Under the pieces are notes generated by a model. That model ran no database searches. It was not told the DNA's origin and worked only from the letters and a program-made list of their open reading frames with translations. 64,000 nucleotides of DNA, taken from the NCBI GenBank assembly GCA_021772135.1, contig JADYXQ010000138.1, forward strand, positions 1 to 64,000, read 5' to 3'. Position numbers and translations under genes: made by a program. Within the stretch, counting starts at the first letter, position 1, and each line of letters begins with the position of its first letter. This document shows positions 27,376 to 37,091 of this stretch, piece by piece. The DNA is from Candidatus Obscuribacter sp. (GTDB lineage: Bacteria; Cyanobacteriota; Vampirovibrionia; Obscuribacterales; Obscuribacteraceae).

Positions 27376-28719
27376 ATGAGCCAGTTAATCGACCAGGTAG
27401 AAATAGAAGTGCTGTCCGGCGACGGCGGCAACGGGGCCGTGATGTGGCGCAAAGAAAAGTATGAGCCCATGGGGGGCCCATACGGCGGTAATGGCGGCCG
27501 CGGCGGCAGCGTCTTTATTGAGGCGACCCTGGACCTCAGCACCCTGGTAGATTTCCGCTTTAAGCAAAAATTTGAGGCTGAACCAGGCATCAAGGGTGGC
27601 AACAAAAATTGCCACGGCAAAGGCGGCAAAGACATCGTTATTCGCGTGCCAGTAGGCACAGTGATTCGAGATCTGGACAAAGATAAGGTCATAGCCGATC
27701 TGATCAAGGCCGGCCAGCGGGTCATGGTGGCTGAAGGCGGATACGGCGGCAAGGGCAATTGCGAACTGGCCACGCCGACCAAACGCGCTCCCCATTATTG
27801 TGAACCTGGTCAACCAGGCATCGCCAGGCGTCTGCAAATGACCCTGAAGCTCCTTGCCGACGTCGGTATTATCGGACTACCCAACGCCGGTAAATCAACC
27901 CTTCTAGCGGCTGCCACGCGTGCCAAACCAAAGATCGCCGATTATCCGTTCACCACCCTCGAACCCAATCTCGGCGTAGTCAAGCCTGAGCACGGCGCCA
28001 ACTACGAAGGCTATGTCATGGCTGACATTCCCGGCTTAATTGAAGGAGCTTCACAAGGCATCGGTCTAGGGCACAACTTCTTGCGCCATGTAGAGCGCAC
28101 CCGGCTTCTCATTCACATGGTCGACATCAATGCTGAAGACGTACTGGCCGACATGGAAATCATCAATAAAGAGCTCGCGCTTTACGACAAGCGCTTGAGC
28201 GATCTGCCCCAGCTGGTAGTGCTTAACAAGGCTGAACTGATGCCAGAAGAAGACGCTGAAGCAATCAAAACAAGAGTAGCAGCGGCTATCGCGCAGCGTA
28301 CCAAGACGGCCTTGTACGAAGACGATTTGAAATTGAAAGAAAGAGTCTTTTTGCTTTCAGCCTATTCGCGCATGGGCATGCCTGATTTGCTCGACATCAC
28401 CGGCAAGCTGGTTATTCGATTGAAAGAACTGGCGGCCAAAGTAGAACCTGCTCAAATCGAAGATGACGAAGCGGCCGTGGATCACGGCAGCACCGGCTTT
28501 GAAATCGTGCAAATAAAAGGTGGACTGCTGGTTGACAGCGACAGAGCCACTCGCATCATTCAAGTGACCAACTTAAAAGAGCCAGAAGCGCTCTTCAGCC
28601 TCTGGCAACGGCTTAGAGCCATGGGGATTATTGATGCATTAATTGAAGCCGGAGCCGAACCAGGAACAGACGTCACCATTGGCGGTGTGATCTTCACTTT
28701 CGGTGAGGGTCTTCAATAA
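27376..28719 (+). CDS. obgE: Obg-family ribosome-associated GTPase
   Basis: 447 residues with all three Obg parts. Gly-rich Obg fold at 1-158 (GDGGNGAVMWRKEKYEPMGG), GTPase at about 159-335 (G1 GLPNAGKSTLL, G3 DIPGLIEGA, G4 VLNKAEL, G5 LLSAYS), and the C-terminal OCT domain (FEIVQIKGGLLVDS ... GVIFTFGEG). In the GAD-type G4 region Lys-Ala-Glu replaces the usual Lys-x-Asp, seen in some homologues. It acts in 50S assembly and stress control. Confidence 0.98.
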   Translation: MSQLIDQVEIEVLSGDGGNGAVMWRKEKYEPMGGPYGGNGGRGGSVFIEATLDLSTLVDFRFKQKFEAEPGIKGGNKNCHGKGGKDIVIRVPVGTVIRDLDKDKVIADLIKAGQRVMVAEGGYGGKGNCELATPTKRAPHYCEPGQPGIARRLQMTLKLLADVGIIGLPNAGKSTLLAAATRAKPKIADYPFTTLEPNLGVVKPEHGANYEGYVMADIPGLIEGASQGIGLGHNFLRHVERTRLLIHMVDINAEDVLADMEIINKELALYDKRLSDLPQLVVLNKAELMPEEDAEAIKTRVAAAIAQRTKTALYEDDLKLKERVFLLSAYSRMGMPDLLDITGKLVIRLKELAAKVEPAQIEDDEAAVDHGSTGFEIVQIKGGLLVDSDRATRIIQVTNLKEPEALFSLWQRLRAMGIIDALIEAGAEPGTDVTIGGVIFTFGEGLQ

Positions 28720-28742
28720 AAATCTGATTTAGGTGAACCGGA

Positions 28743-28907
28743 TTATTTCGCTGCTTTAGCGGTTTTTTCTGGTTTGCCGGCAGCCTGGCTAACTTCTTTC
28801 ACCAATTTTTTGACCTGGCGAACTACAGCAGCTTTTTTGGCCACAACTTTTTTGCGAGCTCTTTCGGCCACTTTGACCGCTCTTTTCATGCCTTTTTGCT
28901 GAGCCAT
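28743..28907 (-). CDS. Small highly basic protein, 54 residues
   Basis: ATG at 28907 with AGGAG eight bases upstream opens a 54-codon frame ending TAA: it starts MAQQKGMKRAVKVAERARKK and is followed by alternating Lys/Ala/Val segments and an end rich in Lys and Ala. About one third of residues are Lys or Arg. It resembles histone-H1-like or ribosome-associated basic peptides in composition only. It lies between obgE (convergent, 23 bases) and a NUDIX gene on the same strand. Coding is supported by the ribosome site and codon pattern; function unknown. Confidence 0.68.
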   Translation of the reverse strand: MAQQKGMKRAVKVAERARKKVVAKKAAVVRQVKKLVKEVSQAAGKPEKTAKAAK

Positions 28908-28952
28908 TACTGGATCTCCTGAATTTATGTTATTTGCAAGTGGGCAATGATA

Positions 28953-29432
28953 CTACATCCAGAGATTGCCAAGATAGCGAATGCAGCCTTTCGTTGAGCT
29001 TGGTAAAGAATCAATCACTGTTTTTCCCACTGGCGGAAAGAGCGTTAAGCTGTGCAGATCCTTGATCGGCAAGTAGTCAACAGCAGCTAAAACCGGCTCG
29101 TCACCTAACTTCAAAATGCCGCCTACAACATGGGCAGTCAGGTAGACGTTGACAATATGGCGAGAGCGATCGGGGGCAATGGCCTCCGAAAGAAAGACAA
29201 AGTCGTCAACTGCCACCTCCAGGCCGGTTTCTTCCTTCATCTCGCGCACGGCGCACTCTTCGAAGCTCTCGCCATATTCAAGTCTGCCGCCGGGCAAGAC
29301 CCAGTACTGGCGATTGCCTTTGCGATGTTTGACCAGCAAAATTTGTTCGTCCGCCACCACTATGACCGATACCCGCGTGGTGGGAATATTCTGCGCACTT
29401 TTGCTGAATTTCCTGAATTTTGGTCTTGGCAA
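28953..29432 (-). CDS. NUDIX hydrolase
   Basis: 159 residues. A complete Nudix box is present: GGRLEYGESFEECAVREMKE continuing ETGLEV (Gx5Ex7REUxEExGU), so metal-dependent hydrolysis of a nucleoside diphosphate derivative is expected. The preceding strand VSVIVVADEQILLVKHRKGN is typical. Substrate not predictable. Start TTG with GGAG five bases ahead. Divergent from pheS. Confidence 0.92.
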   Translation of the reverse strand: MPRPKFRKFSKSAQNIPTTRVSVIVVADEQILLVKHRKGNRQYWVLPGGRLEYGESFEECAVREMKEETGLEVAVDDFVFLSEAIAPDRSRHIVNVYLTAHVVGGILKLGDEPVLAAVDYLPIKDLHSLTLFPPVGKTVIDSLPSSTKGCIRYLGNLWM

Positions 29433-29577
29433 ATTGGCTCCAGGGGTTCAGAAAATGTACTGTTTTATTTTATGACAATTTCGCGCGATAAAAATTGCAA
29501 ATCGCAACGACTGTCAGCTTTTCAAGTTATGGTGCGAGGGTCATCTGCTAATCTAGCAAAAATAGGATGTCTAACTA

Positions 29578-30618
29578 ATGGATGCCAAAGAATTCGAGAA
29601 CAAAATCGACGGCCTGGTGAGCGCTGCTCTTTCAGCCATAGAATCGACCGCTAGTTTAGACGGTCTGGAAAATTTGAGATTGCAATATCTGGGTCGAGAA
29701 GGCGAATTGACCGTGATTCTACGCGGCCTCGCCAGCCTTGATAAAGCATTCCGGCCCACTGCCGGCCAGCTGGGCAACCAGGCCAAGCAAAAAATCGAAC
29801 AAAGTCATGAGGGAAAACGCAAATATCTTTACGAGGCCGGTTTGACAGAACGCATGGCCCGCGAAGCAATCGATGTTACCGCCCCTGGTGCTCGCTATCC
29901 CATCGGCCATGTCCATCCACTTTCGCAAATCAGCAGTGAAATCATCAGCATTTTCTACAGCATGGGCTTTTCGGTTGCCGACGGCCCTGAAGTAGAAACC
30001 GACTACTATAATTTCGACGCACTGAACACCCCCGCCTCGCATCCCGCTCGCGATGAGCAAGATACTTTTTACACAAACATGGGTCCGTCAGTGCTTTTGC
30101 GCAGTCAGACATCGACAGTGCAAATTCGCGTTATGGAAAATAATAAGCCTCCCTTGCGCATCATTGCGCCCGGTCGCGTTTATCGCAATGAAGAGGTAAA
30201 CGCGCGCAAATACCCGCTCTTTCACCAGGTGGAAGGTTTGCTAATTGATCGCGACGTTACTTTCGGCCAACTGAAAGGCACGCTTTCCGCCTTCATTCAG
30301 GCTCTTTTTAAAAAGCCTTTAAAAGTGCGATTTCGTCCGGACTTTTTCCCTTTCACCGAACCCAGCGCTGAACTCGATAGCGAATGCCCTTTTTGCAACG
30401 GTAAAGGCTGTAAGACTTGCGGCGGACGCGGTTGGCTTGAACTTTTAGGTTGCGGCATGGTCGATCCAAATGTGCTCAAAGGGGTCGGAATTGATCCTGA
30501 AGAATTTAGTGGATTTGCCTTTGGCATGGGGCTAGAACGGCTGGCCATGCTCAAATACGATATCAATGATATTCGCAATTTTTATACTAATGATTTGCGT
30601 TTTCTGGAGCAGTTCTAA
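29578..30618 (+). CDS. pheS: Phenylalanyl-tRNA synthetase alpha subunit
   Basis: 346 residues. N-terminal coiled coil, then class II motifs: HPLSQISSEIISIFYSMGF, FDALNTPASHPARDEQDTFY, APGRVYRNEEVNARKYPLFH and ELLGCGMVDPNVL. A CPFC...CKTC cluster just before the last motif could bind zinc, as in some PheS proteins. Forms an alpha2-beta2 enzyme with PheT, whose ATG follows immediately after the stop. Confidence 0.99.
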   Translation: MDAKEFENKIDGLVSAALSAIESTASLDGLENLRLQYLGREGELTVILRGLASLDKAFRPTAGQLGNQAKQKIEQSHEGKRKYLYEAGLTERMAREAIDVTAPGARYPIGHVHPLSQISSEIISIFYSMGFSVADGPEVETDYYNFDALNTPASHPARDEQDTFYTNMGPSVLLRSQTSTVQIRVMENNKPPLRIIAPGRVYRNEEVNARKYPLFHQVEGLLIDRDVTFGQLKGTLSAFIQALFKKPLKVRFRPDFFPFTEPSAELDSECPFCNGKGCKTCGGRGWLELLGCGMVDPNVLKGVGIDPEEFSGFAFGMGLERLAMLKYDINDIRNFYTNDLRFLEQF

Positions 30619-33186
30619 ATGAAACTTTCATTCGACTGGCTGTCTGAGTTTGTTGATCTCAGTGGCCTTACCGCTCATCAGGTGGCCGAAAAGCTCACCA
30701 TGGGAGCCTTTGAAGTAGAAGAAGTAACCCTGGTAGGGCCTGACTTGACCGGTCCTATTGTTGTGGGCGAAATTCTCGAAATTACTCAGCATCCCAATGC
30801 CGACAAAATCAGATTGACTAAAACCCGCATCAAGGTAGGCGCTGAGCCTCTCGATATCGTATGTGGTGCCGGCAATATTGAAGTAGGCCAATTAATACCA
30901 GTGGCATTGGCCGGCGCTAAAGTAATTAATCGCCATGACGGATCGCCGCTTTTAATCAAGGCTTCCGCCATAAGAGGCGTGCAATCAAACGGTATGCTTT
31001 GTTCGCCGCCTGAGTTGGGCATCACCGATAGTGCCACCAAAGACGGCATTTTAATTCTCAATGCCAATGGTGAGAAGCCCGAACTGGGAAGCGACATTCT
31101 CCAGTTGCTGCCCATTCAACGAGACTTTATTTTGCACGTAGAGCCGCGCTCCAACCGTGGTGACGCTCTTTCAGTTATGGGTCTGGCTCGCGAAGTTGCC
31201 GCCCTCTTTGGCCGTCCGTTAAAACCAGCCACCTGGTCGTTAAGCGAACTAAAAACCGATGCCACCAAATCTAAATTCAATAATGTAGTGATCGAATCTG
31301 CTCCAGAAGATTGTCCGTTTATCACCTTGCGCGTTCTTGAAGGCATCAAAATTGGTCCGTCTCATCCGCTCATATCCACACGGCTCACCGCTATCGGCAT
31401 GCGCACAGTCAATAATGTGGTAGACATCACTAATTACGTCATGCATGAACTGGGTCAACCGCTCCATGCTTATGACCTGAAAAAAATCAAAAATGAAGCT
31501 GCTTTAACCGTTCGGCGGGCCAAAGCCGGTGAAACCATTACTACGATTGACGCTAAAGAACGCAAACTGACTGAAGAAATGCTCGTGATCGCTGACGGTG
31601 ACACTGATACCATCGTCGGTGTGGCCGGGGTGATGGGTGGAAAAGACAGCGAAATAGACGATCAGTCAGACGCTCTGGTGCTCGAAGCAGCATGCTTCGC
31701 CCCAGCGGTGGTGCGCCGCGCCTCTCGATTACTTGGTCTTTCCAGCGACGCCAGCTTGCGTTTTGAAAGAGGCATCGATCCGGCCAGTGTGCGCCACGCT
31801 GCCAATCGGGCCGCCTACCTCATAGCGAAATATTGTGGCAACGAAGCTAGTACTGCATCGCTTGGCCCCTTGCTGGCAGCCGGCTCAGATCAAGTCAGCG
31901 CCGCCAAAGTACCTTTGCGTTCGTCGCAGATAAAAAGATTGCTCGGTATTGAAATTAGCGCCGAACGCGTCGCTGAGCTGCTTACGCCGCTAGGATTTTC
32001 AGTCAGCGGAGCGGGCGAGCAAATTGAAGTAATGGTGCCAAGTTTTCGCATCAATGATGTGAAGCGCGAGATAGACTTAATTGAAGAAGTTTGCCGCTTG
32101 AATGGCTACGATCAAATTACAGCTTGCATGCCTGCAGCTACTCTGGCTGTGGCAATGCCTGATGATACTTTGCAGCTGGCCAGAAATTGTCTTACCGGCC
32201 AAGGCTTATCAGAAGCCTGGTTATCGAGCCTGGTACCAATTGATCAAGAAGGTGCGTCAATGGATCTTGCTGTGCAAGTTCTCAACCCGCTTTCTAAAGA
32301 TCACCAGCTGATGCGCCAGAGTCTCATTCCCGGTCTAATCAATGCCTGCAGTTATAACCAGGATCATGGTCGCAAAGACGTCTGGCTTTTTGAACATGGT
32401 CGGGTCTATTTCAAAGATTTTGAAAACGCGGCCGATAATCATGGTAAAAGCGGAAACAAAATTACCACCGGCGTCAAAGAAAACAATCATCTGGCTGGCC
32501 TTATCTGCGGTCAGAGTTTTAAGGCCTTCAATAAAGAAGCATTGGCAGTAGATTTTTATCTGGTCAAAGGTATGGTGGAGAATCTACTTAGTGTGCTCGA
32601 TATTGATGAGCGCAAACTTGCCTGGCATGGCTTATCGAATCACGAAGATCTTTATCCCTGGCTCCATCCTTACCGATCGGCGCTCCTTACCTTGAACCGG
32701 CCGGCCAAGCCTGCCAATAAAGGTGCGGGGAAATCAAGCAGCCTCTTTGAGAGCAATATTACTCTTGGCTACGTCGGACAATTGCATCCGCGGTTTGCCG
32801 ACAGCAAAGACGTGCGCGATCAGGCCTTTATTTTCGAACTAGATCTCGACCGCCTTAAAAAAGAGCGTAAAGCGAAGAAATTCACAGGCATTGCCACCGG
32901 CCCCGAAATGGTAAGAGACATTACTGCCGATTTTGATGTGACTGATAAAGAAGTGCTCTATGAGCAGCTCTCCAAACTGATCTGGAAAGCTGGCGGCAGC
33001 AATTTGCAAATGGTGGAACTGGTAAGCATCTACAAAGCTTCACCGGAATCCAAGCGGTCGGCCATCACTTGCAGGTTAACTTTTCAGCATGCCAATGAAC
33101 CTGTTGCCAACGAAGAAATCGACAAAGTTCTTGGCGGCATTCGAGAAAGTTTGAGCCGCGATTTGGCCGCGTCGTTTAGACTATAA
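30619..33186 (+). CDS. pheT: Phenylalanyl-tRNA synthetase beta subunit
   Basis: 855 residues, about 50 longer than most because of charged inserts near the C-terminal third. Domains in order: tRNA-binding OB fold (VVGEILEITQHPNADKIRLT), editing B3/B4 region (RVLEGIKIGPSHPLISTRL; VVDITNYVMHELGQPLHAYD), B5 (LLGIEISAERVAELLTPLGF), the catalytic-like core, and the C-terminal FDX-ACB anticodon domain. It charges tRNA-Phe and edits mischarged Tyr. No spacer separates it from pheS. Confidence 0.98.
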   Translation: MKLSFDWLSEFVDLSGLTAHQVAEKLTMGAFEVEEVTLVGPDLTGPIVVGEILEITQHPNADKIRLTKTRIKVGAEPLDIVCGAGNIEVGQLIPVALAGAKVINRHDGSPLLIKASAIRGVQSNGMLCSPPELGITDSATKDGILILNANGEKPELGSDILQLLPIQRDFILHVEPRSNRGDALSVMGLAREVAALFGRPLKPATWSLSELKTDATKSKFNNVVIESAPEDCPFITLRVLEGIKIGPSHPLISTRLTAIGMRTVNNVVDITNYVMHELGQPLHAYDLKKIKNEAALTVRRAKAGETITTIDAKERKLTEEMLVIADGDTDTIVGVAGVMGGKDSEIDDQSDALVLEAACFAPAVVRRASRLLGLSSDASLRFERGIDPASVRHAANRAAYLIAKYCGNEASTASLGPLLAAGSDQVSAAKVPLRSSQIKRLLGIEISAERVAELLTPLGFSVSGAGEQIEVMVPSFRINDVKREIDLIEEVCRLNGYDQITACMPAATLAVAMPDDTLQLARNCLTGQGLSEAWLSSLVPIDQEGASMDLAVQVLNPLSKDHQLMRQSLIPGLINACSYNQDHGRKDVWLFEHGRVYFKDFENAADNHGKSGNKITTGVKENNHLAGLICGQSFKAFNKEALAVDFYLVKGMVENLLSVLDIDERKLAWHGLSNHEDLYPWLHPYRSALLTLNRPAKPANKGAGKSSSLFESNITLGYVGQLHPRFADSKDVRDQAFIFELDLDRLKKERKAKKFTGIATGPEMVRDITADFDVTDKEVLYEQLSKLIWKAGGSNLQMVELVSIYKASPESKRSAITCRLTFQHANEPVANEEIDKVLGGIRESLSRDLAASFRL

Positions 33187-33329
33187 AATAACTCAGAATA
33201 ATGCTTCTTAAGAAGATCTCCTGACAAATTGAGTCAGTGATTTTTTGACTGTTAGTAATCCTTTGGCCGGGTATAAAGGAAGCAACCCTTAAATGGCTTG
33301 GGACAAGGAAAGGTAGCTAGCAAAGATTC

Positions 33330-36300
33330 ATGTACAGGCTCAGATTCCGGAAGAGTTGGATAGGCTTGCTGGCTTTAGTCGGCGGTGCAATCATAATGAC
33401 CGTGATGCGTCTGAATCCGTTCAGTGCAGGAACGAACTTTGACCTGCCTCTACTCTGGATTCTGCCGGCTCAGATAGTTTTGCCGCTCCTCTTTGCTTTT
33501 TATCAATATCGCACCTGCCCTACTATTCAGCAGGTTGGCGCATATTGCTGGACTATCGCCATGATTAGCGCATTTGGCTTGATTGCCGATCTTTGCGTTA
33601 TGAGCGAAATCGACCGGGTCTTCCGCTTCGCTGTAATTCAAGAAGGCTGGCTCTTTCACTTTAATGCCGTGACACTCGGCTTGATGAATATTCTTGGCAT
33701 GATTGCCGCAGTCAATCTCATGCAAGCTGAACAAATAAGTAGCTTCGCCGACGCCAAGGTGGCTGAAGCTCAACTGGGACGGTTGAAGGCAGTCAAAGTC
33801 GACCCCGAAACCCAGAACAAATGGGAAAAAGCCGCCTCTCATGGTGGAGCTCAGGCCGATGGCCGCAGCTTGCGTTCTACCATGACCAACCTCAAAGCCA
33901 TAAGTTTGCAGGACCCATCGCAGAATCTCAGCGGACCTTCGCCCACTGTGCCTAGAGAAATGCCCCTGCGTACTCCTGAAAATTCAGGGGAAGCTGGCAG
34001 TCTGGCGAGCTTGCTCGACCGCATCGGCGACGAACCGGCAGCCATTGAAGGTGAAGACTCAGGTCAACATCCGACCGCAGCCTCAGTAGCTGAAGTGGCA
34101 TTTGACCCACTAGCTGCTGCTCCTGTATTTGAACCACAGTTCGATCTACTGGAAATAGCAGCTCTAGACGAAAACCCTGAACCAAAAGAAAGCGTCTCTA
34201 CCGGCATGATGGGCAGCTTCAAACCCACAAGCCAGTCAAGTAAAGAAGCAACGCCAAGCGAACCTTTTGCTACAGCCACGTCGCAAGCCAGCCCTCAAGC
34301 CAACGCCGAAGCGGCATCACAACCGAGTGTGCAGGCACAAGTAAGCGCTCAAGCGGCGGTCAACACGCCAAGCAGCTTAGAATCGCCAACAGCATCGAAC
34401 ACTCGCTTGCAGGCGATGAAGCGCAGAAACACCAGCACATTCACCAAATTACAATCACTTTCATCGAGCAGCACCGGTTCGCTTAAACCACAAGCCCTTG
34501 ACTCTACGCCGCAAGCAGAGCCTGACAGCCTGAAAAGCTTGCTCGACCGCCTCGACGATGACCACGTGCAAGAGCCTGCTCAAGCATTAACTCCTCCTGT
34601 AGAACTGGTTTTAGATACTGTCTTTAAAGAAGATGGCCATCTTGAAGTGACTGTCGCCTCATCTTCGTCATCAGTTCCTTCAGTTGACAGCATTGCTGTT
34701 TCTAAACCTGATTCAACCGGCGCTGTTCCGTCAGCGGCAGTACAGGCGGCTCTCGCCAAAGCAAAAGAAATGGCTGCAGCAGAGGCAGAAGCAGAAGCGG
34801 CAGCTGAAGTAGGTAGCTCAAGCGGCAATCATTCCAGCTTGAGCGATCGCTTAACGGCCTCCAGCGCCATTGAAGCTCCATCTCTGGCTAACTTGCTCGA
34901 TACCGCAGAACCTAATGCCGAGCTGGTTGAAGACGAAGAACCAGAAGCACTATTCGCCGGTGGTGTTGATAAAGACATCGATAATCTCTTCTCTGATCTA
35001 GCTCCAGCGGAAGCGCAAAAAGTAGTAGAAGGTTCTGAGTTTGCTCGTATTGACGAAACTGAAGCAGCAAGTGAAGCTATCGAGACGCCGGCGTTTGAAC
35101 TTAATCCTTTACTCAGTGCCCCTCTGGAAAACGCTCAAGATCAAATTAGCGAACCAGCGAGTTTCTCTGGTGCAGACGAAGCTGAAGTGGAAGAAGAATC
35201 AACAGGCCTGTTTGAAGGCGGCGTAGATTCTGATATTGACGATATATTCTCCGAACTGGCACCACCTGAAGCTCAAAAAGAAGTCGGTCAGGTTCTCGCT
35301 AAGAGCGATGCCAGTGACGTCGATGCCGATGTCGCCGGTATGATTTCGAACTTGTCTGCACAACAAGCCGCAGCTGACGATAGTGATGACGATGAATCTA
35401 CAGGCACCTTATTTGGTGCCGGCGTCGACTCAGATATCGACAACATTTTCTCAGAGTTAGCACCGCCTGAAGCTCTTATGGAAGTTAAGGATGTCCTTAA
35501 ACCCAGAGCCGAAGCCGCACCTGAAGTGGCCGCGAGAGTTGAAGACTTTAGCGTTCCTGAAGCTGAAGCTGCCGAAGATCAAGAAGAAGGTCTGTTTGGT
35601 GAAACTTTAGGCGAAGATCTCGACAATTTATTCTCTGAATTGACTGATGATAAACAGCTAGAAGTAAGCCCCGAAACTCTAGCGAAAGTCAAAGGCACCA
35701 TCGTCGAAGAAGAAACTGCACCTCTTGCAAAAGCTCCGGCCAAGCCACCTTCGCCCCGTGCCACTGGTGACATGCCGGCCCTCAGTGCCGAGCAAGCTGA
35801 AGAAATCAAAGACGCAGTAGAAGAATCGGTGGTCGAAGCATCGGTAGCAGAAGAAAAAGTTGCGGCAAAAGCTGACGATAAAAAAGATAACGATCCAAAA
35901 GGTCCTAATTACAAAGAAGTAAAAGAATTTGGTCGCCTCTCGACCCGCTCCGGTTCGCTCAAATCAGCACCGGAAACCGTAGGCACCATGAAGACCATCG
36001 GCAAGCTTCTGCTTGACGTAAAAGCCGTAGAGAACATCATAAAGAGCGGTGAGAACAGAAAAATCGGCAGCGGCCTTTCAACAGCCAAAGTAATCAGTGC
36101 TGCTCGCGGTGAAGGCATCAAACAAATTCTCGTCACCATCGATTCGTATGAAGGCGTAGCCGGCAGTTTAATCGTCGGTCATGACGGCCTGGTAATTGCT
36201 TCTACAGTTGGCCAGGGCTGGGACAAAGACATGCTCGGTGCGCTTTCTACTGCTCTGCTTTCCACGTCCAACCTGGCAACTAAAAAGCTAGAAATCGGCA

Positions 36301-36476
36301 AACTAAAGCAGATGGTCTTACTGACCAAGCTGACTACCGATGAAGGCGATGTGCTCAAGAGCACTTTGCTGACAGACGTAGAAGTCGGTATTTTAGCCGT
36401 GTTCATTGAGCAGACCGACTTGTCTAAAATCGATGGCCTGCTTGAGACAATTCAAAAAACCATTCACGGCACTTAA
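33330..36476 (+). CDS. Large membrane protein with acidic repeats and a C-terminal Roadblock/LC7 domain
   Basis: 1048 residues. About four membrane helices lie in residues 1-130. A long Ala/Glu/Ser/Pro-rich, probably disordered region (135-900) carries two motif families: SLASLLDR, SLKSLLDR and SLANLLDT near 223, 400 and 517; and GGVDKDIDNLFSDLAP, GGVDSDIDDIFSELAPPEAQ, AGVDSDIDNIFSELAPPEAL and LGEDLDNLFSEL near 544, 629, 698 and 757. The last 120 residues form a Roadblock/LC7-like domain (ILVTIDSYEGVAGSLIVGHD, GLVIASTVGQGWDKDMLGAL). Roadblock proteins such as MglB regulate small GTPases and polarity. No GTPase is adjacent. The whole architecture is unfamiliar to me. ATG chosen; ribosome site weak. 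A TATAAA at 33272 may be its -10. Confidence 0.85.
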   Translation: MYRLRFRKSWIGLLALVGGAIIMTVMRLNPFSAGTNFDLPLLWILPAQIVLPLLFAFYQYRTCPTIQQVGAYCWTIAMISAFGLIADLCVMSEIDRVFRFAVIQEGWLFHFNAVTLGLMNILGMIAAVNLMQAEQISSFADAKVAEAQLGRLKAVKVDPETQNKWEKAASHGGAQADGRSLRSTMTNLKAISLQDPSQNLSGPSPTVPREMPLRTPENSGEAGSLASLLDRIGDEPAAIEGEDSGQHPTAASVAEVAFDPLAAAPVFEPQFDLLEIAALDENPEPKESVSTGMMGSFKPTSQSSKEATPSEPFATATSQASPQANAEAASQPSVQAQVSAQAAVNTPSSLESPTASNTRLQAMKRRNTSTFTKLQSLSSSSTGSLKPQALDSTPQAEPDSLKSLLDRLDDDHVQEPAQALTPPVELVLDTVFKEDGHLEVTVASSSSSVPSVDSIAVSKPDSTGAVPSAAVQAALAKAKEMAAAEAEAEAAAEVGSSSGNHSSLSDRLTASSAIEAPSLANLLDTAEPNAELVEDEEPEALFAGGVDKDIDNLFSDLAPAEAQKVVEGSEFARIDETEAASEAIETPAFELNPLLSAPLENAQDQISEPASFSGADEAEVEEESTGLFEGGVDSDIDDIFSELAPPEAQKEVGQVLAKSDASDVDADVAGMISNLSAQQAAADDSDDDESTGTLFGAGVDSDIDNIFSELAPPEALMEVKDVLKPRAEAAPEVAARVEDFSVPEAEAAEDQEEGLFGETLGEDLDNLFSELTDDKQLEVSPETLAKVKGTIVEEETAPLAKAPAKPPSPRATGDMPALSAEQAEEIKDAVEESVVEASVAEEKVAAKADDKKDNDPKGPNYKEVKEFGRLSTRSGSLKSAPETVGTMKTIGKLLLDVKAVENIIKSGENRKIGSGLSTAKVISAARGEGIKQILVTIDSYEGVAGSLIVGHDGLVIASTVGQGWDKDMLGALSTALLSTSNLATKKLEIGKLKQMVLLTKLTTDEGDVLKSTLLTDVEVGILAVFIEQTDLSKIDGLLETIQKTIHGT

Positions 36477-36598
36477 GTACTGAAGTATGAAGGTACTTGC
36501 GCCCACATTAAACCAATCCTAAATAGAAGCTTGGAGATCAATGAATCTGCTCCGCATTCTGTAAGAATGCATCCAGCACGCTCTATTAGGAGAGAATC

Positions 36599-37078
36599 AT
36601 GACATCACCACAAAGCACAAGCAGCATTTTGAAAGTGGGCGACAAAGCTCCAGCATTCGATCTGCCTGCATTTGTTCACGGCCAGGCCGCTGGTAACATC
36701 AAACTGGCTGATTATGCCGGTTCTAAAAATGTAATTCTGGCCTTCTATCCCAAAGACGATACACCAGGCTGCACCAAAGAAATGTGTGCCTTCTCCGAAG
36801 ACATGGGCACTTTTGCAGAGCACAATACACAGCTTCTCGGTATCTCTACCGATGACGTTGTCTCCCACGAAAAATTCGTCGCTAAATTTACCCTTAAACA
36901 GCCTCTATTGGCCGACCAGGCTGGGCAAATAGGCAAACTTTACGGTACCGTAACTGAAGGCAAAGCGACCGCCAGCCGCGTGCTTTTTGTCATCGACAAA
37001 AGCGGTGTTGTCCGTCACGTTGTTGAAGGCATGCCTACCAACACCGAATTGCTCGAAATCGTCAAAGAGTTGAAGTAA
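36599..37078 (+). CDS. bcp: Thiol peroxidase of the BCP/PrxQ family
   Basis: 159 residues. Thioredoxin fold with the peroxidatic Cys in FYPKDDTPGCTKEMCAFSED and a second Cys five residues on, the PrxQ arrangement of resolving cysteine. It reduces hydrogen peroxide and organic peroxides with thioredoxin. ATG with AGGAG seven bases before. Converges with the DsbD-like reductase gene 13 bases away, so thiol chemistry genes are side by side. Confidence 0.96.
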   Translation: MTSPQSTSSILKVGDKAPAFDLPAFVHGQAAGNIKLADYAGSKNVILAFYPKDDTPGCTKEMCAFSEDMGTFAEHNTQLLGISTDDVVSHEKFVAKFTLKQPLLADQAGQIGKLYGTVTEGKATASRVLFVIDKSGVVRHVVEGMPTNTELLEIVKELK

Positions 37079-37091
37079 CAAATACTTCCAG

